Assembly: GCA_029532625.1 (NCBI GenBank)
Contig: JARFXM010000009.1
Location: 2,914,001-2,978,000 of the forward strand
Source: Lomentospora prolificans
Taxonomy: Eukaryota > Ascomycota > Sordariomycetes > Microascales > Microascaceae
Length of the DNA: 64,000 nucleotides
Direction: 5' to 3'
Part shown: positions 42,769 through 54,429 of the stretch, in pieces
Layout of the letters: the number at the start of each line of letters is the position of its first letter
How positions within the stretch are numbered: the first letter of the stretch is position 1
Program-made: the position numbers and the translations under genes
Notes under the pieces: generated by a model
Told to the model about the DNA's origin: nothing
Database searches by the model: none
Seen by the model: only the letters and a program-made list of their open reading frames with translations

Positions 42769-45700
42769 TTTCGATGCAGCGTTCACTATCCTCCCCTGTC
42801 TGCATTTCGTCGCCTTCGCGTAGGTCCTCTATGGAAACAGCCATTGCTTGCGAAACCGCAGAGCGCGGAAGGAATGGTTATTTGCTGATCTGAGCTGGCG
42901 TTGTATAGAATCTGCCAACGCGTCGAACCCCGGACCTTCAGCCGTGAGGTCACCCACCCCGCCTCCGACCGAAGATCGACCCGATGCGCCGCAGTCCCAA
43001 CAGCGATTTGGATCGCGGAGCCCTAGCCGTGCACCGTCCGATACAGTCACCACTACCACTGCCCCTGCCTCGACCCGCCGGAACGAAGATGGCTCCAAGC
43101 GACCGCTCTCCCTACAACCCCCGAGCTCGAGCGCTTCGCGGCGGCCTATTATAGCCCAACCGGTCATTCGACCATCTACTCCAGTATCTCAACCTGCAGC
43201 GATACAAGATGATTCCCCTGAACCTGTCCAGGGCGAACGGGAGCAGGCCCCGCCGTCCCTGGCTAGCACCCTACTCCCAGACTTGTCTCTTTACACGAAC
43301 CCCGACCCTGTACCGGACAGTGATACCACAACCCTCGAGGAACTAGCTCACTTAGTGAGGCTAAGCAAGTACCAGGAGCGCAAGCGCGCAAACACAAGGA
43401 TACGGCTACAAAGGAGTCTAATCTCCGCTGCTCTATCTGCACGCCTAACCCGCTGCGGAGAGATGGCGCATAGAAACCTGGTGGACTGTTTCCGTACGGA
43501 CGACAAGAAGACTTTTGCGAGCCTATATAATGCGATCCATGATGTTAGGAAGAGCTGCGACGAGCTACGGAGGTACACGCTACTGGAACCGGAGATGGAC
43601 TCCCTCAACCCGTCTGCTTTCAATTCATCCGAGAACCTTGGGGCTACTAACACGTCTGTGCCAGACCCTGGTGCCTCCGGATCCCTGGCGCCGTTCTTGA
43701 ATGATATCTCTGCGTCTGCTCGCGAGGTTTTTTTGAATTTCTTGACCCAGATCCGAACAAACCAGGATTTTTTGGCAGCGAGGTTATGTTCCCTGTCTAA
43801 TTCCGAACTAACGGCTCTGACAAGCTTCCATCAAGGACTGGAGCCAATCGAGTCCGTCCTGCCCTCTCACCTTAGTCGACCCCCTGCGCCTCGAGCAAAT
43901 GCAAGCACAGCACCCCGCAACGCCGGTCATTCGACTAATACTGTTGGCCGACTGCTTTCGTTCCAGAGACACGATCCTCTCTCTGCCCTGATCCATACGT
44001 GCTTTGCAAATTCCGCTGGTCCTGATAGTTCCGAGGATAGAAGGAAGACGCAGATCTGGGCAGCTGCCTGCTCTAGACTTATCTCGGAAGCCAAGTCCAG
44101 CTTGGAACCTTTCTTGCTCTCAGTTTTGAATGCCTGGTCGTCCATGCGAGACTGGTCCGGAAGGTCTAACATGGAATGGTACCTCATGAAGATCCTAGAG
44201 GATGGTGCCTTCCTTCTTGCCCGAGCGGAAGATCAACATGGAACGAGATTTCACATATCCGGCTGGGCGCGAGAAGGCAACAACACTGCAGCCGAGGACT
44301 TCTACCAGCGAGCTGTGGGTGATCTCTTTTCAGTAATCGATGATGATGATGCCACAGGCATACCAGAAGGTTTCTTGGAGCTCGGGAACGAAATTATCAA
44401 GCAGCTGGATCCCCAGCTTGCGGACAGCACCAGGAGATTCTTGGTTTGTAAATGGCTCTTCCAGACTTTCCTCCTCCGTGCCCTCATCCACCCCGAGAGC
44501 CATGGTATGATGGCAGAATACCACATTACTGAGTACGGACGGCAAAAGATCTTGTGGCAGGTAGCTATGAGAGCCATGCAGTACGTCGCCGAGTATGCAT
44601 CCTGGACCAAGAAGGCGCCTCTTTCCATTCCTTCCAAGATTCAAATGCACATTGAGAACATCTTCAACAAGCTCCGTGGTACCCATTCTCCTACCCCCAT
44701 CGCAAAACTTCTGCCTGCTCGATCCGTAGCCTCGCTGAGGGAGACGGTGGAAGTCCACCCATACCTTGTCATCAGTCCCGCAGACCTGTTGACCATGGTA
44801 AACGCCCTGTATCCCGAGCAGCGCCCTCACTCCCGTGCGTCCAGCAGCCTCCGATCCGGCGCGCCGTCCATCTCTGGATTCTCTGCTATCTCTCAGCCTA
44901 TGTCCATCGCGTCTCGCAATACTGGCAGCAACAATTTCGATACGTCATCCGTTCTTAGTAATAGCCTTTCTTCCGTAATAAGTGACGGCGCCAGCTCCAA
45001 GGAACTGTCGAGTCTAGACCAGAGGACAGGAACACCCTTACGATATACTCCGCCAGCCGTAGAAGCACTGTCATCTACCCGAACAAGTACCTACGAGGAT
45101 GACGGGTACCGTCTGAGACTAGCCCTCCACGAGATGTCACAAACCCTAGGGCTCGAGGTTATGAGCGGATCGTGCCATCCCTGCGCGGAAAGATGGGCAG
45201 TCCTGTTCATTTCTTCTGATGGATGCCGTCTTTCGTCGCAGATGACTTTTGATCCGGATGATGATGCTGACGAGGACGAGAGCTCTTCAACGACGGACAC
45301 CGATGAGGGCGAGGAAGAGGATGGCCTCGAACTGGACAAGGAGTATTCGCAACTCCGAGATTCTATCATCAAGCTAGTTCAGGATTACGAGATACCCCGG
45401 ACCTTGGCCGCTGAGGGAAACAGGACGCAACTAAGCAACCGCGCCACTGGTATCAAGAAGTACCGACACAAGAACAAGATCATTACCTCTGAAAACTCCA
45501 CCCGTAGCCGGAATCCGTACTACCAGCGGAGTGAGAGCACGGATGCTCAGGCGAGCTCTCTTGAGGGTGACACCGCGGCATCCGGGGACTCCGAGAACCA
45601 GGAGTCTTCCGTCCTCGTCGCTATGCTCAGAGCTGCCTCCGCCCAGTCCAGAGCTCAGTCTGATTTCGTATCCGCCCATCTGTACTGGAAGACCCTGCAA

Positions 45701-48334
45701 CAGCTCAACTCGTTGAAATCGCCTAGCTTGCGTCAAAACGGCTTTGCGGTCCTTCTCAACATCTTCTCGTGGGGTCCGAAAGACTCCATCCGCCGGTCAG
45801 CCGCCGCCATTGAGGATTATGATGCCTGGCTCGTCTGGCTGAAACAAAGCCAAGAACGCCTCGAAGGCCATCTCGATGGCATGTCTAAGCGGCTGCGTGC
45901 TCTGAGGGACAAGATGTGGTATGTCACTGACGTGCACAACTCGGCACCCTACGAGCATAGCCGCAACATCTGCGTGGCCCTGAAAACTATGGGCCTGCCA
46001 CGAAGATGGCGGATGAAGGCGAACACGGCGCGGGGCTCCAGCGCGACATACATCTATCGGACGGAGTCGCAAATTATGGAGCTTCTTGCTGCAACGGAAG
46101 AACAGGGCGGTCCGAATAAACTGAGCGACGATCAGGCGGAGAAGACGATGAGATGGCTGCAGCAGTATGGAATCGAATCTTGGTTCTGCAAGGGAGAGGA
46201 GCGTATTCACCGCTTCTGCCTAGAGGTTGACAATTGCATTGGCAAACTTATCGGGGACAGCATGGTTGACGCGCCGGTTCTCTGGTCTAGCGAGCTATAT
46301 TTGCGGGACAGAAAGATACTCGAAAGCAACAAGGGCGCCGCGCCCTCTCGAGATAGAGACTCTTTCTGGGGTGGAGATGACGCCTCGAGCATTCTTTCGG
46401 ACTCAGATAGGAGATTCGGCACAGGAACGCGGCCACTGGCGACTTTGCGGGATCTCCGGAACTTGTCAGGTTTCAACTCGAGTCAGCAGTCGTTTGACTC
46501 GTCACGGTTCAGTTTCTCGCGGGTCAGCGCCAACCTCTCGGATATTGTCGACGGCCAGGATTATTTCGGTGCATCTTCGCCGGTGCACACGATTGACTCT
46601 ACGACGACTTTCTGGTCACCGTTCCAATCTACAATGTCTCAGAGCAACACGACGTCCCGGGCCCACTCGCCGACTTCTAGCGTCACGAACCTCTCTAGCA
46701 CGTTTTCCCACCAGTTCCACAACCCGATGCCCTCCATCACTAGCCAGTCGACTGGTCGACCGGGAACAGCGACATCGTCGAACGAGACCGTTTATCAGCA
46801 ACGTCTGTCTGAGGAGAAGGCCAAATTCCTGCTCGAGCTTAGACAGACGCTCACTAGTCTGTTGCTTTCCGATCTTGGAAATCTCGTGTTTGTCCGAGGC
46901 TCCGAGACGGATGCCTGGTTTGATGATCTGGGTCAGCAGTGCATCGACTTGCAAGAATCGACGGAACGGAAGGCAAGGCGAGCCGCCGTGGCGGCAGCCG
47001 CTAACTCCGCCACTGGCACGTCGACTCCAACAACGAAGAAAGACAAGGCCGCCGGCCCTTCACCACGACCCAGGGTTATCGAGAAGAAGAAGAGCTTCGG
47101 CAACCTGAGGGGCGCGGGCGAGACCTTGGGGAGCTCCAAGGGTCCTGGCGAGAACGCGGCGGCGGACACCCTGCCCGGGCCAGGTCATGAGAGCTCGACC
47201 GCGAGCGCTAGTGATACTCTTACTGCCCGAAGTCGGACTTCGAACCGTGGCGGCGGATCTGACTTCCCGTATAAGAAAGCGTACCAAAGGCTACTTCGAA
47301 TGTTTACGATTCACCCCAACCCGTACGTAAAGCTAAACACCCTGCACGAGCTGAAGCACCTTATTCTTTCGTCCTTGACTCTGGGCGGCTCGAAGCGAAG
47401 CAGGCTGGCTCTCGCACGCTCAGAGCTGCAAGCGGCCTCTGCGATAGAAGAACAGGGCCTCGGGCAGAATCCTCTCGAGGATGCTATTGACAACATGAAG
47501 GAGAGGCGTTCTCAATCGACCATGCAACCTGCTGGGTCAGCTTTGCCCACGGGAGCGCAGTTTAGACCCACCGGCTCGGATGGCAAGATACCCGGGACGG
47601 CTAACGCAAGCATGGATTCTGTCGTGATGGAGGTTCTCCTGTCCCTCTTCAAGGACTCTGGAATCCGGCCGAAAACGTTATTCCGCGATTTACAATTCAT
47701 TGCCGCCTTCGTATCTCCCTCGGTTCTGGATAAGACCGACAAAGGCACGTCATTTTGGGACGCCGGCCTTACAGCGATACGACTGAAGCAAGAAGTGTGC
47801 CAAACCATGATCAAGGTCACGGATAACGTGATTGAGCACTACACAAGCAAGCGGAAGCAGGCATCTGATACACTCACCTCGCAGAGCGACGGCTCGGAAC
47901 AGCCGACGTCGATGTCGCCACCTCCGGTAACAAGCAAGTACACGCTAGCGGATGCGGTTCGGATGGTGATCATCACGGCAAAGGAGGGCCATGCAGCGTC
48001 GCAGCGCGAGCTGGGCTTGTTCTACCTCTCGCACCCGGAGCTTATCGACAGGGTGACCCTGCCACTGTCCAAACCGCGCGAGGTGTTTAAGCAGGCCATT
48101 ATGGAGAAGTACGGGGGCGGCACAGGGAGGGGCGGTTCGAGCGTCAGGCATCCTGCCGACAGGGAAAGGGCCAGGACGTCGGGTGGTGCACAGCTTGGCG
48201 CCGGGGACGAGGGCGGTGAGGATGTGAGGAGCGACCCGGCTCTAATGTGTGTCGCGTTGCATTGGATGCAAGCGGCTGATCAGGGTGGGGACAAGATCGC
48301 GACGGACTTTATACGGCAGCAAGGCCTTGTATAA
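42765..48334 (+). CDS. Large conserved-looking protein with Sel1-like C-terminus, function unknown
   Basis: Two exons (42765-42819 and 42909-48334) encode 1,826 residues. The 89-nt intron runs GTAGGT...GTATAG, phase 1. The frame is also open across most of the intron, so a start inside it cannot be excluded, but no good ATG is there. The N-terminal ~130 residues are Pro/Ser-rich. Long helical stretches follow (YHITEYGRQKILWQVAMRAM near the middle of the first half), then an acidic run (DPDDDADEDESSS), Ser/Thr-rich segments, and a well-ordered C-terminal third with AYQRLLRMFTIHPNPYVKLN and LFRDLQFIAAFVSPSVLDK. The end, AAKEGHA-type helices (IITAKEGHAASQRELGLFYL; ALHWMQAADQGGDKIATDFI), resembles Sel1 repeats. 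No catalytic motif was seen. A scaffold role is only a guess. Confidence 0.85.
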
Positions 48335-48667
48335 GATGCGTAGCACGACAGGGCTGGGCTGCCTGTCTCAATATCTTGTCTGACATTTCTTCTTTCTTGG
48401 CTCTTGGAATGTTTTGTATGGGGAGGATCATGATATATCCTAGGGTTTTGGTTCATTATGGTGTTCGCTTTTACTCGCAAAGTTTCATGTCATGTTCAAA
48501 CATCCAACATATACCACGGTCGTACCGGGCTGGAAGACGGGAATCGGATTTACTCAGCGCGACTTATGTATATTCATCATTGGTTACTTGTCGAAGTTCT
48601 TTTGCTTTTTTATCTTGCTCAATATCATTTTTTTTCGGTTGATTCCCATGTTTCAAAGTATGCTTCC

Positions 48668-48680
48668 TTCTTTTTCTTCT

Positions 48681-48711
<31 letters not shown>

Positions 48712-48750
48712 CCTTTTTCCTTTTTTCTTTTTTTTTTTTCCCTTTCGTTT
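48668..48750. repeat. T-rich simple-sequence tract
   Basis: About 80 bases of T runs broken by single C residues lie some 330 bp after the stop codon. It is simple sequence. Confidence 0.85.
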
Positions 48751-49942
48751 CTCCTCCAAGCGTCTTCGGGTCTGATTCACGCCTCCTTATGTATGGAATG
48801 CAATGGATGGTCTCTTGGGATTGACACTTTGCTGGGTACCAGCCGATATATAGAGATACACCACGGTTGGAGAACATACTTAGGGACATTTATTATACAG
48901 GAATCGGAGCCTCTTTTTCTAGGGAATTTTTTGTATAACTTAACTCTACGATGATTGCCCGTGTTTGGCTGTCGCTTGTGTTCTGGTTCCTATGAAGGTT
49001 CCATTTATTGTCGTCTGGTTTAAGCGGCGACGCAGATTGGATTTAGAAAGTAGCCGGAGTTATTAACAATCGATAGGAGCGGAAGCCAGACTTGAGATGA
49101 GTGAAACAGAATTCGGGGCCGAGCTGCGTGAGCGAGAGGAGGCGGTGCTGGCGCGCGCACTGCACTTGGCCCTACGCCAAAGAAGGCAAACAGCGGAATT
49201 TGAGCCAGAAATCCAGAATGCCGGAAGAAGGAATTCCGGGTCTTTCCGCACCGCACCTGTGGAGGTTAGACCCACCATCATTGAATCCTCCATGTCTGGC
49301 CAAGCCCCGTTCAAGCTGAAGCCTGCGTACAAGTAGAAAGCCTATCCCGACGCGGAACAGGAGCACGCCGCAGCGCTAGAACGCCGCCTCGCCGCAGGTC
49401 GTTCGAGCTACATACCGGGAGGTGTGCTTCTCCACCGTAGCACTTTACAGGATAGGCGAAGCGTTTGCTTAGCCACGCTCGAGGGCTACCTTTCAAGGAA
49501 CCCCGTTTTAATCTCGGGTGGTAGAGTACAGCTGACCAGCTTGTTCGGGCGGTTGTGGTCTGGCCTAAGCCAGCCAGGCGTGCTTCGGACGCGCTGTGCA
49601 TATGAGCCCATCGAGTGGTTTTCCTCTTACGCCAGGACTGATTCGAGACTAACACTAATATTAATGGTTCTGGTTAAGTGGCCAGAAAGTGGGTGCATTC
49701 GGGGTCGCGTGGCACCCCGTTCCCGCTCAACCCTTGTGCATTCATTATTCTTGCCGCGTCTTCCGGGATATGGTTTGAGTATGGGAGACATTCCGTATTC
49801 TAGAAGATGAGGGTGAAAAAAGGCGCGGGTTGCAACAAAAGCATTGAAGCTCAAGCAGGCGACCGTACGACGAGTTGCCATTAGGCCAAAGCCAAGCGTA
49901 TGAACATGTGGTGTAAAATTGACGATACCCCCCTTATTGATT

Positions 49943-50138
49943 GCTGGCTGGTTCACGAAGTGCGTGACCCTTCTTTCGGACAAGAAGCTTCAACTGGCTC
50001 GGTTGGCAGAGCTGGAACAGCCAACTCGGAAAGCCAGCAGGTCGTCGATGCAACATTCGAGGTTAGCCCTGTTTTGTCGGGCTGACTGGAAAGCCTCATG
50101 CCTGGCTAGTGGGGAATTGACCTGACTGGCCTGGCGGC
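49943..50138. repeat. Cluster of GGCTGG / CCAGCC motifs
   Basis: Copies include GCTGGCTGG at 49943-49951, AGCCAGCAGG at 50032-50041, CCTGGCTAG at 50101, and GACTGGCCTGGCGG near 50123-50136. They lie 425-620 bp upstream of the next start codon. Confidence 0.45.
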
Positions 50139-50562
50139 ACGCGCCCCCAGATTCCTATCCGAGATGAGATGGATGCTGAGGCGGCATCGGGCTCAAGTAG
50201 GAGCGGTCTGATCTTTTTGTTCGACCGAGGGCTGAGCTTTTCTCGCTCTCTCTCTCTCTCTTCTACTTTTTGTTTTCTATTCTTTTTCAACCCACCATCC
50301 ACAGCAAGGGTCTCGAATTATAAATTGTGTCGATTCGCTGGCGCAGCTCAAGTTCGAGTTAGCCACCTTGCACTTACATGGGTCCCGCGGGTTTGTCGAG
50401 CGACCTTCATTGAGCTAGCCCGTTCCCGTCAAGCCAGCTATATAATATATAGTCCAGCTGTTCGGTTCACAACGGACAGTGCTTCCGCCAGACGAATCCC
50501 GCCTTCCGACCTCAGTTCTCACACAGCACCCACCAAGTCTTTTGACTCCCGCGTGATCCAGC

Positions 50563-53375
50563 ATGAGCTTCAAGTCGAGGAGGCTCTCCAAGGAGCAGAG
50601 TCAGATTGATCCGTCGCTCGCCAACCTGCCGCTCGAGCAGCTGCTCGAGCGAACATCGAGCAACAACCCCGACGATGCGCTCCCCGCTTACAGCGTCGCG
50701 CCCAAAAATGCACCCCTGCGCAGCCGCTCCCCTCCCCCGGATTTCAACGTCGCCGCTCCCTTTGCTTCGCTCAAGCTGAGCAACGAGCCCCCTGTGTTCC
50801 CTAGCGCGGACACTTGTCTTGCGCATTTGAAATTGCTGTATGCGTTTCGCAACCTCAAGGAGGATGTTGGGTATACTGATGGCCTGTGGGGAATCAAGGA
50901 CCCCGAGCCGTCTACTTCGCCAGATGCGCGGCTTCTGAGCAGGCTGAGGGAGAAGAGGTGGGCTGTTTACCTTGGTAGAGCTGTGGATAGGTATGAGGCG
51001 TGGTGGAATAGTTTTGAGGGCAAGAAACTCGTGATTGGAGATATGGAGACCAAGGGAAGCGTTGCATACAATAGGTTCACCATGGACGGTGAGTCGTCGA
51101 GATTGAGGTGGGACGAAGTGATGATGATGCCTCTCGGTAAGTCCACCGCCTCAAGAGGCCAGAAGAGATAATCACTAATAACCTATGCCAACTCAGACGT
51201 CCTCATGGTCTGGCACACCCACATGCTTAACCCCAGATCCTTCCTCGAAGACTGCATGCGCTCCGGCCTCCGCAGCCTCTGGTACTCGGGCCTGCCCTGG
51301 AAGATGATCAACAACGCCGTCGATTCGGATTTCAACTACCACGTCTCCGATGAGGCCAAGAAGTACTGGACTTCCCGTACCGGCCGCCAGTGGGACAATG
51401 TCGACGACCCCATGATCAAGGTGATCCAGTGCCCCGCCTGCCAGAATCTCTGTCACGTTCCTTGGACAACCTGGCCCGCCAACCTGCAAGATCCCGCCGA
51501 CGTCGACTTCGAGGGCAAAGGCTACGGCGACGGCCGTCTGTTCCTGTGGTGCCCCAACAGCGACTGCAACATGGCGCTCACAAAGGAGCGCCTCTCCCTC
51601 GGGAAGTTCATCAACGACGTCAAGAACCTGCTGCAAAACTACATTCCCATGCCTGGCACGCAGCTCAACCTCGAGGTCGGCTTCCCTACCGTTAGCGAGA
51701 CGACGAAGCCGACCATGCACGCGTTCCCCAACTATCTCATTCGCGACTCGCTGCGCTCGCAGTTGCTTAGCCTCTTCAAGCCCGCCGGCTCGGGCGTGTC
51801 GTCGCGGGATCAGCCGCAGGACATGGACGTTGTGCGGGAGATTATTGGCGAGCGTTTGGCCGATATCACTCAAATTGCGCCGATCGTAGGGACGGCTTCG
51901 ACTGGCGCTCAGGTAGGGAAGCGGTATCTCCCGAAGCAAGGGAGGATGGCGGTTAGGAAGATGCTGAGCAGGTACAACGGTAACTGCTCGCCTTTTGCCC
52001 TCGATCTGGTGGGAGCCGTGCTGAGACAGGGCATATTTATCGACAAGATGCACAAGGTTCGTACACACAACCCCAAAGAGAGAGAGAGAGAGAGAAAAAG
52101 AAAAGAAAAGAAAAGAAAGAATCCTCTCATCCCAGCCAAAGTGATACCTCAAACTCAAGGACATGCTAACTATTGCAACTAGATTGACTGGCTACACAGC
52201 CCAGCTGCCAGGGCGACGATGGAGCGGCTCACGGTCAAGTACAACCGATTCCTCAACATCATGGCTCGCAACCGCAAGAAGCTCTGCGTGCCGACGCTGG
52301 ACATCGACCTCGCATGGCACACTGCGCAGCTGAGCCCCAACACGTACTTTAACTACACGGTGACCAAGTGCGCCAAGTTTGTCAATCACGACGACAAGAT
52401 CGAGTCGGCTACGCTGCAGGGCGGGTTCGAGTGGACGTCCAAGATTTATCAGAAGAAGTATGGGGAGGTCTATTCGGAATGCACGTGCTGGTACTGCGAG
52501 ACGTTGAGGACGTCTCACATTTCGTCGGTTGGGAGCTCTCTTGGGATGTCCAGCCAGGAGAAGAGTACGTTTCTGTCTTGATCGCCGAGTCTCACTACTT
52601 AGCATCTGCTTTTCTTGCCCCCTTTTTTTTTTTTTTTTTTTTTTTTTATTTTAGTCTTCCCCCTTTTCTTTGACCCTTGTTCGTTTGATGAAAGGAAACA
52701 AACCACTAACAAAACGGGCTCGCCGGTTGTAGTTGCTGATCAGTTTCACCAGTCCGGAGCGGCACGGTTCTGCCCGTCGGACAAGTCGGCCCACGTTTCG
52801 GCGCATAACGCGGTGCGGACATCGGTTTCGGCGTCCGCAGAGGCGCGGTTCAACAAGGAACTCGGACGGCAATTCCTCAAGGCGCAGAAGCGAGCGGCGC
52901 AAAAGGGGCGGTCTATCCCGTCCAAGCGCGAGTACCACGATCACTGGGGGTATGTGGGCGAAATCTTTTATTTTTTAAATTTCTTTTCAATTTTTTTTTT
53001 CAAATCTCTTTTCTGGCCCTGTCCTTCTTTTCATACCAGATTCGCTGATTTTGCTAACCGAGCGTGAGCAGCACCACTTATCTCTTATACGGACCATACG
53101 TGTATCCCATGTACTTCTACCCGCCAATATATGTCAGCGGGGACCCGTCGTCCACTACAGGCGGCGGCGGTGGATGTGCCGCCGGTACGTGCAGCGAAGG
53201 TATGGCGAACGGAGGGTGCGGCGGGCCGGGAGGCTGCGGGAGCTGTGGAACGGATGGATGTGAGGGCGGAGGCACGGCGTGCGGTAGCTGTGGTGGTGCC
53301 GGAGGTGGCGACGGCGGTGGGGGTGACGGTTGTGGCGGTGGATGTGGAGGAGGGTGTGGTGGATGCGGAGGCTAG
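50563..53375 (+). CDS. DUF1399 / glycine-rich domain-containing-like (GRDP) protein
   Basis: Five exons (50563-51136, 51197-52056, 52183-52564, 52733-52949, 53072-53375) encode 778 residues. The DUF1399 signature spans exons 1-3: WDEVMMMPLDVLMVWHTHML followed by NPRSFLEDC, and later PTLDIDLAWHTAQLSPNTYF. Cys pairs (CPACQNLC, CPNSDC) suggest a bound metal in between. The fourth exon is Ala/Lys-rich. The last exon encodes an aromatic segment (YLLYGPYVYPMYFYPPIYV) and then about 70 residues made almost only of Gly and Cys. Plant GRDPs of this family affect stress responses and growth. Many fungal members are labelled 'alpha-ketoglutarate-dependent sulfonate dioxygenase', for which I see no motif. 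Intron 2 contains (GA)n and AAAAG repeats. Intron 3 contains a T25 run. Confidence 0.8.
52075..52119. repeat. (GA)n and (AAAAG)n simple repeat in an intron
   Basis: About nine GA dinucleotides followed by AAAAG-type repeats lie inside the second intron of the DUF1399 gene. It is simple sequence and likely length-variable. Confidence 0.8.
52623..52654. repeat. Poly-T tract in an intron
   Basis: A T25 run then ATTTTAG lies in the third intron of the DUF1399 gene. The true acceptor used here is the downstream TTGTAG at 52727-52732, which follows an ACTAAC branch site. Confidence 0.8.
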
Positions 53376-54429
53376 AGGAAGGGTAGAAGGTGCTGAGGAA
53401 GAGTGCCAGGCTGTGAAAGACGAAGTCGAGATGTCAATGATCCATGGGGTGCTGTGGAGGGATGGGTGAGGGTGAATTCAATGCTGAGAGCCCGGCGGTT
53501 TAAGTGTCGCCAGCCAGGCTGGATGGGCCACAATTAGCCTGCGTGCGTGTGTGCGTGTGTGGGTGCGCGTGTGTTTCTGTGCGATGGGAAAGGGAACTGT
53601 GTCTTATGGGTTTGGTGTCATGACTTTGCTATGAATGAATGAATGAATATGATATCCTACTCTTTTTTATTTTCTTTTTTAAGCTCGTTCAAAGTCCACA
53701 TACGGTTCATGAAAGTTCTAATCGAAGGATGAGGCAGAAAGACTGGATGGTCGTCCAGCACGATGTTAGTGGAGGATGCAGGAACAGCACAGGCGTGAAC
53801 CTCCACTGTTAAGGGCTCACCTCACTGGGTTTGATCAATTCAACGTCAGCCTGGTGGACCCAGGATTAATTACTGCCCCTGGGGAGCCTGGAATCAACCG
53901 GCCAATGCCTGGCGCCAGCGCTAACTAACGCTAGCCAGCGTCTAATTGATGTCTGTGCATTGTAGTGTACATTGTATTGTTGACCAGAAACTAGGCTGGC
54001 TTGGCTGGCCAGGCAGCACCGGGTGCCTAGAGGTAATTGAAGCCACTAGAACAGCCATTGGAACCAAGCTTTTCTAGTTTCTACAGCCTAGCCTGGCCCA
54101 GTCAGTTGGCTCCAATTCCATGCGCTGGCTGCATTTGCGATCCCCTCAAGCCGCTGGCTCTTCCTCATCCAATCCTTTTGTCGTTAACACGCTCCTACCT
54201 TGGCAAGCGCATCTCAAGTGAATCCATGGTGAATTCAAGTTCGCGCTCACTCCTGACATAAATACGCCCAACCTGATTTTCTGTTCCTGTTTCTCATTGA
54301 TCCTCGCTAAGATCGCTTATCAATTGTGATTTCAACACCACTCAACCCGCCCCCGCGGGCAACTCTTTTCAACGCCTCACTTCCTTCCATCATCTCTAAC
54401 CCCTTCCACAGACTTACAACCTCACCGCG
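53376..54429. other. Intergenic, 1.05 kb, with GT-rich, GAAT and GGCTGG/CCAGCC repeats
   Basis: The left part is the DUF1399 gene 3' UTR with a GT/GC-rich run (53541-53577) and a GAAT tetranucleotide repeat (53632-53648). The middle holds the densest GGCTGG/CCAGCC cluster of the window (53845-54132). The right part is the F-box promoter, with ATAAATA at about 54258 some 170 bp before the ATG, and a C-rich leader. Confidence 0.6.
53845..54132. repeat. Dense cluster of GGCTGG / CCAGCC motifs
   Basis: Copies include CAGCCTGG at 53847, TGCCTGGCGCCAGCG at about 53907-53920, TAGCCAGCG at 53932-53940, GGCTGGCTTGGCTGGCCAGGC at 53994-54014, CAGCCTAGCCTGGCC near 54084-54098, and GCGCTGGCTGC at 54122-54132. 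They lie 300-585 bp upstream of the F-box start. Confidence 0.5.

Larger units (their letters stand above)
48335..50562. other. Intergenic, 2.2 kb
   Basis: The left part is a 3' UTR with a long T/C tract (48668-48750). The right part is the promoter of the DUF1399 gene with a motif cluster at 49943-50138 and a CT-repeat near 50240-50265. Short frames at 49080-49810 on both strands have no motif. No gene is supported. Confidence 0.55.

Noticed and set aside
46227..47108. 293-codon frame overlapping the 1,826-residue protein gene in another frame
   Set aside because: It is Arg-rich, as expected of an off-frame reading of GC-rich coding DNA, and the main frame is clearly coding.
51193..52164. 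323-codon antisense frame over the DUF1399 gene
   Set aside because: It runs through the intron simple repeats and mirrors the true exon frame. It is a shadow.
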